Shown here: one piece after another, positions 1 through 7,762 of the stretch
How positions within the stretch are numbered: position 1 is the first letter of the stretch
Layout of the letters: every line of letters begins with the position of its first letter
Origin: Rhodospirillaceae bacterium
Lineage (GTDB): Bacteria; Pseudomonadota; Alphaproteobacteria; JAEUKQ01
NCBI GenBank assembly: GCA_016722635.1
Contig: JADKIX010000011.1
Location: 62,001 to 126,000, forward strand
Length of the DNA: 64,000 bases
Reading direction: 5' to 3'
The notes under the pieces: generated by a model
The model's database searches: none
Seen by the model: only the letters and a program-made list of their open reading frames with translations
Told to the model about the DNA's origin: nothing
Program-made: the position numbers and the translations under genes

Positions 1-468
1 TTGGGAGAAGTGATTACAGAGAATTTTTATCATTTGCGTGTATCCATTATTGGGCCTGAAAGAAAAACCCATAAATCTCTTTTAGATTGGGTTTTAACCC
101 AACCTTTAAATGCCCCGTTAAAAGGATTCACGAACCATAGCTGGAATGGCATCACAACCTTGCACTTTGCCAAAATATGCTTAGGTATCATCAACCATAA
201 TATCACCTTAAACAATCTTCAGCATATTGTGCCCAAGAATAGCTTAAATAAATATGAAATGATTGGGTGTTTTAAAAAATATTTTAACCGAAATGATTTG
301 AAAGTAGAAAAATTTGAAACCCCGCAAAGCATTCACAGAACCCTTAAAACGAATTATATTGATTTGAATAAAAAAATATGGAATGCTGCTGGGTATCAGG
401 AAATACCAACCATTGAAGACATGATTAAGGAACTAAGTCTTTATTCAACAAAGTCAGGGTTTAAATGA
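1..468 (+). CDS. RmlD/FnlB-like sugar-nucleotide reductase, C-terminal part (truncated by window edge)
   Basis: The frame is open from the first base, so the true start lies upstream and the leading TTG need not be the start codon. The 155 residues match the substrate-binding end of SDR-type sugar-nucleotide reductases of the RmlD/WbjC/FnlB kind; the stretch SIIGPE, then GFTNHSWNGITTL, is characteristic. In FnlA-FnlB-FnlC clusters this enzyme reduces the 4-keto intermediate on the way to UDP-L-FucNAc. The stop overlaps the start of the next gene by four bases (ATGA at 465-468), showing translational coupling with the 2-epimerase reading frame, as in fnlB-fnlC. The exact sugar is inferred from the neighbour only. 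The N-terminal Rossmann half is outside the window, so cofactor motifs cannot be checked. Confidence 0.75.
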   Translation: MGEVITENFYHLRVSIIGPERKTHKSLLDWVLTQPLNAPLKGFTNHSWNGITTLHFAKICLGIINHNITLNNLQHIVPKNSLNKYEMIGCFKKYFNRNDLKVEKFETPQSIHRTLKTNYIDLNKKIWNAAGYQEIPTIEDMIKELSLYSTKSGFK

Positions 469-1576
469 AATTAATCACTATCTTGGGCGTCAGGCCAGAC
501 ATCATTCGATTAAATATTATTATTAAAAAATTGGACCAACTATTCCTGAAGGATCATGTGTTGGTGAATACGGGACAGAATTTTGACCCGAAGCTCAATG
601 ATATTTTTATCCAGGAACTTGGGGTCAGGAAACCGGACTATCATTTAGGGGTAAGGGCATCCAACCAATTTGAACAAATTGGTAAAATGATGGTTGGGCT
701 TTATGAAGTTTTTGAAAAGGAAAATCCTGATTATGTGCTGATTTTAGGGGATACGAATACCGATGTGGCCGCAGCCATTACCGCCCGGCATTTTAGGAAA
801 AACAACCAAAATGGGGTTCCCGTTTTCCATATGGAAGCAGGCAATAGATCTTTCGATGCCAGGGTGCCTGAAGAAACCAACCGAAAAATAGTGGATCATA
901 TCAGTACGGTTAATATGGCTTACACCCACTAGTCAAAAGAGCATTTATATAATGAAGGCCTGCGGAACGTATTTGTGGTGGGAAACCCGATGAAGGAGGT
1001 CATTGCCTATCACCAGGATAAAATTGAGGGTAGCAACATATTAGATTTATTAAAAATCACTAAGAACGAGTATGTTTTAGTAACCTTGCATCGGTCGGAA
1101 AATGTTGATGATGTTCATAATTTGAAAGAAGTTATCGCGGCCCTAGAAGCAATAAGCATTCAATATAAAATTCCCGTTATTTTTTCAACCCATCCCCGGG
1201 CCAAGGATAAAATCGCTACATATAATATCAAAATCCAAAACAAGCTGGCAGATATCCGGTTTGTGGAACCTTTTGGTTTTTTAGATTTTATCAAATTACA
1301 GAAAAATGCGAAAGTGGTTGCCAGTGATTCAGGCACGGTCCCTGAGGAATGTGCTATTTTAGGCGTGCCTAACTTAATCCTGCGCGAAACCACGGAAAGA
1401 ACCGAATTGCTTGATCACGGCTGCAGTATCTTGGTAGGCGCTTCAAATAAGGAGAGAAACATAAAAGATTTTGACATTGCAATCAATAAACCAATCAATT
1501 AGTTTATCCTGGAAGTGTCAAAATCCAAGACGTTAGCGATAGGGTAATTAGTTTAATTTTAAGTAAAATGTCCTAA
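465..1576 (+). pseudogene. UDP-N-acetylglucosamine 2-epimerase (WecB/FnlC-like), interrupted by amber codon and frameshift
   Basis: The first part (465-932) carries the epimerase N-terminal pattern: GVRPDIIR, NTGQNFDP, ILGDTNTD, HMEAGNRSFD, PEETNRKIVDH. It stops at a TAG (930-932) just after MAYTH. Translation in the same frame continues without loss as SKEHLYNEG, VVGNPMKE, LVTLHRSENVD, STHPRAKD and ASDSGTVPEE, so one nonsense codon splits an otherwise continuous enzyme. Near 1490-1500 a second lesion, a one-base-equivalent frameshift, gives an early TAG at 1500-1502. In the shifted frame the usual tail PGSVKIQDVSDRVISLI follows to TAA at 1574-1576. Rejoined, the length is about 370 residues, normal for the family. 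Role: 2-epimerisation of UDP-HexNAc for a surface glycan. Two independent lesions argue for a dead gene. Readthrough or amber suppression would repair only the first. Confidence 0.88.
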
Positions 1577-1596
1577 TAAATGCCAAGAGGTACAGG

Positions 1597-2442
1597 ATGA
1601 AGAAAAGCAACAAGGAAATCATTCAAGAATTATATAACGATGGTGAGCGATTAATCCCTGGCAGGACACATAATTTACAAGAATTAATCAGACACCGTGC
1701 TACCTATGATTTTTTTAGAGCAATTATCAAGCAAGATATAAAGAACGGCGTATGCCGTGATATCCACAAAAAAATTAGAATTTTGGACATAGGTTTTGGT
1801 ACAGGCTATGGGTGCTACTTACTGTCTCAAATTCCAAATGTTGAAATTGTTGGCATTGATGTTGCTAAAGAATGTTATGAATATGCGATTCGCAAATACA
1901 ATAAAACCAATATTCGTTACATAATTCACCAAGAAACAGAAAAATTTTTACAAGAAAATCAATTTGATTACATTGTCAGTCGAGGTGTATTGGAACACAT
2001 CCCTAATGGAATTAATATGACCGCCCACAATGCCCATTATACGAAAAGAGCTATGTTAGGTGTTCCCTATAAAGAAAAACCTCGTAACCCCCATCATTTA
2101 CTACTCAATATTTCGGAAAATGACTTTAATAATTTCAAGGAGGACAAAGAGTTTTTTTATGAGGATTTGGAAGGAATCACGCACAACAATTCCTCTGCAG
2201 CAGGGATTGTAGGAAAGGGCAAATTACCAACTATAAATAACTATTTGAATTTTCCCATAATTAATGTATCCGCTTGCGTAAGAAAGGGCTCATTGCCAAC
2301 TATAAATAGCTATTTTAATTTTCCCATGAAGCCAGAAAAGGCAGAATTTTTAATTCGATGGCAATATACAATACATAGGCTCTTTGTAAAATTGCCTAAA
2401 AAAGCATTTAAAAAAATAAAAGGAGTACTCTCCAATGCCTAA
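1597..2442 (+). CDS. class I SAM-dependent methyltransferase with a duplicated C-terminal segment
   Basis: 281 residues. The SAM-binding motif I is ILDIGFGTGYG (about residues 65-75), followed by IVGIDVA for the acidic residue after beta-2 and FDYIVSRGVLEHI for the motif around beta-4. This is the Methyltransf_11/23 type found in polysaccharide clusters, where it probably methylates a sugar or lipid-linked glycan; the substrate is unknown. The start ATG follows a purine-rich stretch (gaggtacagg). The last third has a 23-residue repeat: GKLPTINNYLNFP and then GSLPTINSYFNFP, encoded by two 69-base units. The second copy extends the protein past the point where relatives usually end at the ACVRK-like strand. 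It overlaps the next gene by eight bases, so the two are likely co-transcribed. Confidence 0.8.
   Translation: MKKSNKEIIQELYNDGERLIPGRTHNLQELIRHRATYDFFRAIIKQDIKNGVCRDIHKKIRILDIGFGTGYGCYLLSQIPNVEIVGIDVAKECYEYAIRKYNKTNIRYIIHQETEKFLQENQFDYIVSRGVLEHIPNGINMTAHNAHYTKRAMLGVPYKEKPRNPHHLLLNISENDFNNFKEDKEFFYEDLEGITHNNSSAAGIVGKGKLPTINNYLNFPIINVSACVRKGSLPTINSYFNFPMKPEKAEFLIRWQYTIHRLFVKLPKKAFKKIKGVLSNA
2209..2329 (+). repeat. tandem 69-bp imperfect duplication inside the methyltransferase gene
   Basis: A stretch beginning gtaggaaagggcaaattacc at 2209 recurs 69 bases later at 2278 as gtaagaaagggctcattgcc. The match continues through tttcccat near 2328. The period is a multiple of three, so the reading frame is kept and 23 residues are duplicated with a few substitutions. 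The copies have diverged, so the event is not recent. Confidence 0.8.
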
Positions 2443-3319
2443 AATTACCATTATAACTCCCAGTTATAATCGCGCCCATTTATTGCGCGAAACCATCAAT
2501 AATATTTTATCGCAAGATTTTGAGGATTTTGAATATCTGATTATTGATGATGGCTCTCAAGATCATACCCAAGAAGTGGTAAAACCCTATTTAAAAGATC
2601 CCAGGGTTCAGTATTTTTATCATGATAATAAAGGGGAATCGGCTACCGTTAATCGCGGCTGGCAAATGGCCAAGAGTCCGTTGGTTGTTATTGTGAATTC
2701 CGATGACCCAGTAAAACCCAGCTTTTTAAAAACTTTGGTAAATTTTATGGATAAGAATCAGGAGGTGATTGTTGGTTATCCCGATTGGGATATGATTGAT
2801 GAACAAGGCAAAATATTAAAGACCAAGCAAGTTCGCGAAGGTGATATGACAGAAATGATTATATCGCATCACTGCTATCCTGGTCCGGGGGCAGTTATCA
2901 GGAAATCTGCCTTACCTAATATCCACAATTTACGCGATTCCCGCTTTGTTTTTATATCGGATTTAGTAGCTTGGTGGAATCTGGCCTTTTACGGAAAATT
3001 TGCCCGTATCCCGCATAATATTGCAACATGGCGAAATCATACGGGAACATTGACATTTAATATGTCACTTGAAGCAGTTGACCAACATAAACTGCTCGTG
3101 AAAGAATTTTTTCAACGAAGCAACCTCCCCGCAGATATTTTAAAAAGAAAGAAAGAAGCATTTAGGAACAGGAATCGGAAGATTTTAGGTATTATTAACC
3201 GTTATAGCAAAAAAAATCGTTCTTTTACGGCCAGATGGCACGCCTTTAAAAAACTGATGGAAACCCCAACATTGTCGAAGAAATACTTCAAAACTTTAGC
3301 AAGGATCATTTTCCGTTAA
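2435..3319 (+). CDS. family 2 glycosyltransferase
   Basis: 294 residues of GT-A fold. The N-terminus reads ITIITPSYNRAHLLRETI, then LIIDDGSQDHT (first acidic nucleotide-binding site) and the DXD-equivalent VNSDDP near residue 90. The C-terminal part contains SRFVFISDLVAWWNLAFYGK, a typical acceptor-side segment. It transfers a sugar from a nucleotide donor during synthesis of a surface polysaccharide or glycolipid; donor and acceptor cannot be read from sequence. No membrane helix is evident, so it probably acts at the cytoplasmic face of the inner membrane. The ATG lies inside the end of the upstream methyltransferase gene, with aggag as ribosome-binding site. It is the only intact glycosyltransferase in this stretch. 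Confidence 0.88.
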   Translation: MPKITIITPSYNRAHLLRETINNILSQDFEDFEYLIIDDGSQDHTQEVVKPYLKDPRVQYFYHDNKGESATVNRGWQMAKSPLVVIVNSDDPVKPSFLKTLVNFMDKNQEVIVGYPDWDMIDEQGKILKTKQVREGDMTEMIISHHCYPGPGAVIRKSALPNIHNLRDSRFVFISDLVAWWNLAFYGKFARIPHNIATWRNHTGTLTFNMSLEAVDQHKLLVKEFFQRSNLPADILKRKKEAFRNRNRKILGIINRYSKKNRSFTARWHAFKKLMETPTLSKKYFKTLARIIFR

Positions 3320-3404
3320 AAATGTCTCTGGATTGGCAAGCATCCCATTTCGGTTATAGAATGCCCATATTCTCAAAAATATAGGGGGTATTTTACCTAA
3401 TTAG

Positions 3405-3725
3405 GGAGAGTAGAGTAGTTACAACCTGTGACTTCAGTCGATCTTCATGATAGATATCGTCGCTGTCCAAGAAAGTAATATGGTCGCCCCTCGCTGTCTT
3501 TATAGCAAAATTCCCTGCGTTTACAGCATTTTTTGATGGTACATGAGGTACAAGTTTGATCCGCTTATCTTTTTTTGAATAATTGAAAGATTATTATCCG
3601 TTGATCCATCATCCGCAATCAAAAGTTACCCATTATGATACGTTTGAGATAAAACAGATAAAATACCCCCCTAAATAAAAGCGCTGGCATTATAGCTGAG
3701 CATAATAATAGAAATGAGTGGATAT
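3405..3725 (-). pseudogene. family 2 glycosyltransferase remnant, N-terminal portion only
   Basis: Read on the minus strand from about 3722, the sequence gives ISIIMLSYNASAFI, a stop, GGILSVLSQTYHNG, a stop, LLIADDGSTDN and LSIIQK. After a one-base shift it continues KDKRIKLVPHVPSKNAVNAG, NFAIKTARGDHITFLDSDD and IYHEDRLK. These are the beta-1, DDGS and DSDD motifs of a GT2 enzyme in correct order. Two in-frame stops and a frameshift kill it. The C-terminal two thirds are missing: the similarity fades at about 3405, before the convergent intact GT2 ends. It was presumably part of the same surface-glycan locus as the adjacent minus-strand methyltransferase, whose gene begins the reverse-strand unit. 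Confidence 0.8.
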
Positions 3726-3743
3726 AAAGGCGTTTTTTCTAAT

Positions 3744-4469
3744 TTATTTTCCCTTGATATAATATTTCACAACACTTTTTGTGTTCTTTACTATCCGATA
3801 GATAAATCCGCGTTTCTTTTCAATCCTATTATGCCTTTTAAAAATAGACAGCTTTTTTGGCGTTTCAATTTTAAAGGGCGATATATTGTTAATGGCAAAG
3901 AAAGCTCCAAACGGTTTTTCAAGCGGATTGCCTTTAGCATCTTTTCCATGAAAGTTTTCACAAATTAAAAAACTCCAGTTTCCTTTGATGCCGTCAAAAT
4001 CTTTTGGTTCCCAACCGGATTTATGTTCTTGTAATTCTGTGCCAGACAGCCCCCACGCATCCGTTTCATGCTTTTCATATTCTTGGGGCATATATCCAAG
4101 CGGCGTAAAAATGATGATCTGCTTTTTTGCTACGCGCTCCATTTCTTTTAGCAGCGCCATGCCATCTTTCTTTTCCAAATGCTCGATGACATCTAATAGA
4201 AAAATCGTATCAATGCTTCTGTTTGTAAAAGTGGGCAGAACTTTATTGGCCATTTCCTGAATAATCAGAACATTATCCATCTTTTGAAAACGATAGTGCA
4301 GGATATCAACATATTCCTTAAATGGTTCGACCATAATGTGACATTTAGGGCTAAAGTATGTTTGTGGCTTAATACCACATCCTATATCCATGACGATAGC
4401 TGTCTTTTTGATATATTTTTTAATACCAAAAAGCAATTCGCGCGGTTCTTTAAAATATCTTTTTATCAT
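3744..4469 (-). CDS. class I SAM-dependent methyltransferase
   Basis: 241 residues. Motif I is VMDIGCGIKPQTY (about residues 27-39); MVEPFKEYVD gives the acidic residue binding the SAM ribose, and DTIFLLDVIEHLEK is the conserved beta-4 block. The fold is Methyltransf_11/23-like. ATG at 4469 is preceded by aagga at good spacing. It reads toward the dead GT2 gene, so both were probably one reverse-strand unit of the polysaccharide locus. The substrate is unknown. Upstream sits the IS1595 remnant, which begins 77 bases away and has probably cut the gene from its original neighbours. Confidence 0.78.
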   Translation of the reverse strand: MIKRYFKEPRELLFGIKKYIKKTAIVMDIGCGIKPQTYFSPKCHIMVEPFKEYVDILHYRFQKMDNVLIIQEMANKVLPTFTNRSIDTIFLLDVIEHLEKKDGMALLKEMERVAKKQIIIFTPLGYMPQEYEKHETDAWGLSGTELQEHKSGWEPKDFDGIKGNWSFLICENFHGKDAKGNPLEKPFGAFFAINNISPFKIETPKKLSIFKRHNRIEKKRGFIYRIVKNTKSVVKYYIKGK

Positions 4470-4545
4470 CTTTATATCCTTTTCTTTTTTATGAGAAATT
4501 ATTCATCAGTAGTGCTTGAATTTTTTCACTGACATCTTTTACCAT

Positions 4546-4907
4546 GGAGCTGTAGTAGATAAAGTTAAGGTTTGATCCAGTTAAGCAGAGGTTTGATCTG
4601 CTGTCTGGGTGAACCATAGTTGAACCTAAATTCACACTCCTTCAGAAACAAGGGTCTTCAGAAACAAGGGGAAGTTTTTGCGGGGTATACAGAGGTATTT
4701 TCGCAAGATCCGCTTGGCCTGGTTTCAGAAATTCTCAATGCCATTGATATGATTGTGACCATCAACAAAGTCAAGGGAATGTAGGAACCCAGGTGAACAA
4801 TGGGGGCGTAATGGTGGCGGCGATATGCCATTCGGCCTGCGGTTGGGATATCAAGGACTGGTTTTGTTGGATTCATATACAGGTGAAGATGTGATCACAA
4901 AAATATT
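4546..4907 (-). mobile_element. IS1595-family remnant A (3' half, reverse orientation)
   Basis: On the minus strand a transposase end is readable in pieces: FVDGHNHINGIENF, a TGA where the family has Trp, NQAKRILRKY, and then IPRKNFPLFLK before the TAA at 4565-4567. The HINGIENFW-NQAK block is diagnostic of IS1595/IS1016-type transposases. The outer end, ggagctgtagtagataaag at 4546, is a slightly diverged copy of the terminal repeat of element B. The 5' half is missing; the fragment stops where element B begins. A 16-base tandem duplication (cttcagaaacaaggg units at 4640 and 4656) adds another lesion. Inactive. Confidence 0.82.
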
Positions 4908-5571
4908 GGAGCTGTACGAGATAAAAGAAATATCTAGGATAGAAATATGGGACTAAGACATTGTCGTATAAGGTTAAATCAACGGAGGAAACTGATTGAA
5001 TATTTTGTAATGGCAGTGACGGGGCCTTCAGCTGCGGACGTGATTGGAGTACATCCAAATACAACTGCTCTTTTTTACCATAAGTTACGTGAGGTTATTG
5101 CTGAGAATATTGCAGATGACGTGCCGTTTGATGGTGAGATTAAAATGGACGAGAGTGACTTCGGGGGGGGTAGGAAGGGTAAACGTGGCCGTGGCGCTGC
5201 TGGCAAGGTGCCATCTTCGGCCTGCTTAAGCGGGGGCGCTATATGTCGGGCGAAGGTACTGAAAACCATTATGGTGAACAAGATCAACCTGAAGTGTTGT
5301 AGGGGTATGTTCCTATAAGGCCTGGAGGGTTCAGACATTTTCGCATCAATCATTCCCTTGACTTTGTTGATGGTCACAATCATATCAATGGCATTGAAAA
5401 CTTCTGGAACCAGGGCCAAGCCCATCTTGCGAAAACACAATGGCATCCCCTGCAAAAACTTCCCCTTGTTTCTGAAGGAATGTGAGTTTAGGTTTAACTA
5501 CGGTTCATCCAGACAGCAGATCAAACCTCTGCTTAACTGGATCAAATCTTAACTTTATCTCGTACAGCCCC
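4908..5571 (+). mobile_element. IS1595-family element B, near full length, decayed
   Basis: Terminal inverted repeats bound the element: ggagctgtacgagataaa at 4908-4925 and, as reverse complement, ggggctgtacgagataaa at 5554-5571. The 664-bp length suits the small IS1016-like members. Inside is one transposase frame (see the pseudogene entry). No convincing 8-bp target duplication is seen (left flank aaaatatt, right flank ttctattt), which fits insertion into or rearrangement with remnant A. The last 220 bases are an inverted copy of 4546-4780, so the pair could form a long hairpin. Confidence 0.82.
4947..5552 (+). pseudogene. IS1595-family (ISXO2-like) transposase, multiply frameshifted
   Basis: The N-terminal part from ATG 4947 reads LNQRRKLIEYFVMAVTGPSA, then NTTALFYHKLREVI and GEIKMDESDFGGGRKGKRGR. 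This is the family's DNA-binding region followed by the first catalytic Asp/Glu strand. The frame is lost after GAAGKV (the expected IFGLLKRG appears in another frame). It is recovered as HFRINHSLDFVDGHNHINGI, and shifted again by one extra G after ENFWNQ. The true tail (AKPILRKHNGIPCKNFPLFL, then FRFNYGSS) ends at TAA 5550-5552. At least two shifts make it inactive. Confidence 0.85.
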
Positions 5572-5633
5572 TTCTATTTTTATATTTTTGCTTGGGCATT
5601 TATGGTGAATAAATCGTCATAAGGTATTAAAAA

Positions 5634-6509
5634 TTGATCAAAAACCTACAGGCTTATATTTCTTTAGCCCGTTTAGAAAAACCAATTGGCGTCATCCTGT
5701 TGATGCTGCCCTGTTGGTGGGGCATTGCCTTAGCTACACCGCCTCTCACCTGGCCCGACCCTATTCTTTTGATCGTGTTTGCTTGGGGCGCTTTTTTCCT
5801 GCGCGGCGCTGGCTGCACCTACAATGATTATATAGACCGCAATATTGATAGGCAAGTCGCAAGAACCGCATTCCGTCCCCTCGCTGCAAAAACCCTTAAC
5901 ACCAAAGATGCCTTTTATTTTTTGTTGATCCAATTGTTTCTAGGGGCTTTGACTCTATATTGGCTATCCCCCCTCGCCATCGTGATTGCTGTGTCATCGG
6001 TAGTTTTGGTATTGCTTTATCCCTATATGAAACGCTTTACCTGGTGGCCGCAAGCTTTTTTAGGATTAACGTTTAATATTGGGATTTTAGTGGGATATGC
6101 CACCATTCGTAAAAATTTGGAGATATCCACGTGCCTTTTATATGGAGCAGGCATTAGCTGGACTATCATTTATGACACGATTTACGCCCAGCAGGATAGG
6201 GAAGATGACGCCCTGATCGGCGTTAAATCCACTGCCCGGCTTTTCGGCCAACACAGTAAAATTATTTTAGGCTTTTTTGCTTTTCTTTTAATGGGCCTTT
6301 TGGGGAGTGCGCTTTATGTAAGCAATCCCCCTTCTTCTGATTTAGCCTGGATGGTGGTCGCAGGTTTTATCGTTCTTGCGGGTTTATTAGGCGGAAATAT
6401 TTGGGGTGTTAACACCCATCATCCGCTTTCCTGTTTACGGGCCTTTCGTTTTCATCGCTGGATTGGACTGGCAATTTTCCTGCTGATCATAGGCAGTAAA
6501 TTTTGGTAG
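5634..6509 (+). CDS. ubiA: 4-hydroxybenzoate octaprenyltransferase
   Basis: 291 residues and about eight hydrophobic helices. The first Asp-rich motif is NDYIDRNIDRQVARTAFRPL (from about residue 64), binding Mg-prenyl-diphosphate. The second is YDTIYAQQDREDDALIGVKS near residue 180. Both are the signatures of UbiA, which prenylates 4-hydroxybenzoate at the inner membrane in ubiquinone synthesis. The start is a TTG at 5634 with aagg ten bases upstream; no in-frame ATG precedes the conserved N-terminus. It stands just after the decayed IS elements, whose terminal repeat ends 62 bases upstream, so its promoter must lie in that short gap or within the IS end. It converges with the DUF4170 gene. 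Confidence 0.94.
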   Translation: MIKNLQAYISLARLEKPIGVILLMLPCWWGIALATPPLTWPDPILLIVFAWGAFFLRGAGCTYNDYIDRNIDRQVARTAFRPLAAKTLNTKDAFYFLLIQLFLGALTLYWLSPLAIVIAVSSVVLVLLYPYMKRFTWWPQAFLGLTFNIGILVGYATIRKNLEISTCLLYGAGISWTIIYDTIYAQQDREDDALIGVKSTARLFGQHSKIILGFFAFLLMGLLGSALYVSNPPSSDLAWMVVAGFIVLAGLLGGNIWGVNTHHPLSCLRAFRFHRWIGLAIFLLIIGSKFW

Positions 6510-6522
6510 TTCCGCTGGGTGG

Positions 6523-6912
6523 TTATGAAGTCAGATTTTTGCTTTCTTCGACAATCCAATAGCGGGATAAGGCTTTGTCAACCGAAAGCCAGGCAAATTT
6601 TGCCCATTCTAGATGGGCCATTTGGTAATCGGCAAAAGGGCCATATTGTTCTTGCTGGCCTGCCAGTTCGGTAAAACTGGCATCCCGATATTCCCCGCCC
6701 ACCACCCAATATTTTTTGGTTTCAGATATTTCCTGGATATAAAAACGCATCAGTGCTTGATCAACCGTCTGCCAAGCCAAGCGTTGCCATTCCTTTAAAG
6801 CATCCGCATAATTTGCAAACGGCCCATATTTTTGCTCGGGGGCATTTTTTGCCAACCGCAAAAAATCCATATCTTCATATTCCCCACCGACGACCCAAAA
6901 TTGTGATGTCAT
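6523..6912 (-). CDS. tandem-duplicated DUF4170 protein
   Basis: 129 residues made of two copies of the same unit. The first begins FWVVGGEYEDMDF and runs to TVDQALMRFYI; the second begins YWVVGGEYRDASF and runs to SVDKALSRYWI. Each has the W-VVGGEY, YGPF-DY and VD-AL-RY motifs of DUF4170, a small alphaproteobacterial family whose members are usually a single unit of about 80 residues. The function is unknown. No signal peptide or membrane segment is visible. It converges on ubiA with a 13-base gap, a pairing that may be conserved. The ATG at 6912 has only a weak upstream purine stretch. Confidence 0.8.
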   Translation of the reverse strand: MTSQFWVVGGEYEDMDFLRLAKNAPEQKYGPFANYADALKEWQRLAWQTVDQALMRFYIQEISETKKYWVVGGEYRDASFTELAGQQEQYGPFADYQMAHLEWAKFAWLSVDKALSRYWIVEESKNLTS

Positions 6913-6959
6913 GATTGGTTGTTTTCAATCCCCCAATAACGGTAAACAACTGGTTTATA

Positions 6960-7754
6960 CTACGAACTAATGGTTTGAAGAGGCTGCCCTTGTTTAGCCG
7001 TTTTACCACCCCGGCGATCAAAAAGGAATGTGCCTAACAACACCCATCTTCTTTTTTCTGCTGCCTTTGCCCTTACGTTCACAACCAGGGGGGTAGTATA
7101 ATGCCAAAAAGGCAAATGATACAGTGTGATCAACCCCGTTTCATGCACCGGCTGGCTTTGGCTGAAGTGGCCATTTTTTTCGTAGATTAACCATTGATGG
7201 CTCACTCCTGTCCCAACCAAGGAAATATGGCAATCCAAATATCCCGCTGCAGCCTCTGGATCTTCTGGATGATGGTCATTATGAGGGCCTATATAATCGC
7301 CCTCCTCGTAACATAATACCTGATGACCGGGTTTTTTACGAAATCTATGACCGGTTATTTGGCGGACAAATTGCTGGTAACTTGAAGAACTTAAGAATTC
7401 TAGCAATCCGATTTCTTTTGCAATCCGGTATGTTATATGTTGGATGGAATCCAAGTAGGCAGTTTGCATCCGCACCACTTTCGGCAAGCGTTCTTTATAG
7501 TTCGATACCATATTCCAGATGGTAAAATCTGGGATCGGCCGCTCCAACAACTCCAAATGGGGCCTTAAGCTTTTGTTCAATAATTGGTATGCCCGCTCAC
7601 AGAAATCAGTCCGAATAGCACCGGCAATGGCCAGGAAAGATGAAATTGGCAGCTTGTCCCTAGGTTGCCTTTGGTATAATAATTGCAAGCCATAGTCTGT
7701 AAGACAATCTGAAAATTCCTTCGGGAATTGATCCATGTCCATGGCTTGCCCCAA
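6960..7754 (-). CDS. conserved protein with 2OG-Fe(II) oxygenase-like motifs
   Basis: 264 residues, no signal peptide. I do not recognise the family by name. The central part reads VLCYEEGDYIGPHNDHHPED, an HxD pair of the kind that binds iron in 2-oxoglutarate-dependent oxygenases. Further on are FWHYTTPLVVNVRA (a possible distal His) and RRWVLLGTFLF (a possible Arg for the co-substrate carboxylate). Spacing of about 70 residues between HxD and the distal His fits a double-stranded beta-helix. The oxygenase assignment is inference from these motifs. It starts eight bases after argB ends, so it is probably the last gene of the rpmH-to-argB run. ATG 7742 (MDMDQF) is an alternative start. Confidence 0.6.
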   Translation of the reverse strand: MGQAMDMDQFPKEFSDCLTDYGLQLLYQRQPRDKLPISSFLAIAGAIRTDFCERAYQLLNKSLRPHLELLERPIPDFTIWNMVSNYKERLPKVVRMQTAYLDSIQHITYRIAKEIGLLEFLSSSSYQQFVRQITGHRFRKKPGHQVLCYEEGDYIGPHNDHHPEDPEAAAGYLDCHISLVGTGVSHQWLIYEKNGHFSQSQPVHETGLITLYHLPFWHYTTPLVVNVRAKAAEKRRWVLLGTFLFDRRGGKTAKQGQPLQTISS

Positions 7755-7762
7755 CGGCCTTG

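Noticed and set aside
4658..5064. Minus-strand frames of 72 and 63 codons over the IS1595 region
   Set aside because: They run through the decayed transposase in the wrong frame and have no domain of their own.
5075..5455. 126-codon minus-strand frame opposite the transposase
   Set aside because: Antisense to the readable transposase motifs, with Pro/Ser-rich composition typical of a shadow frame.
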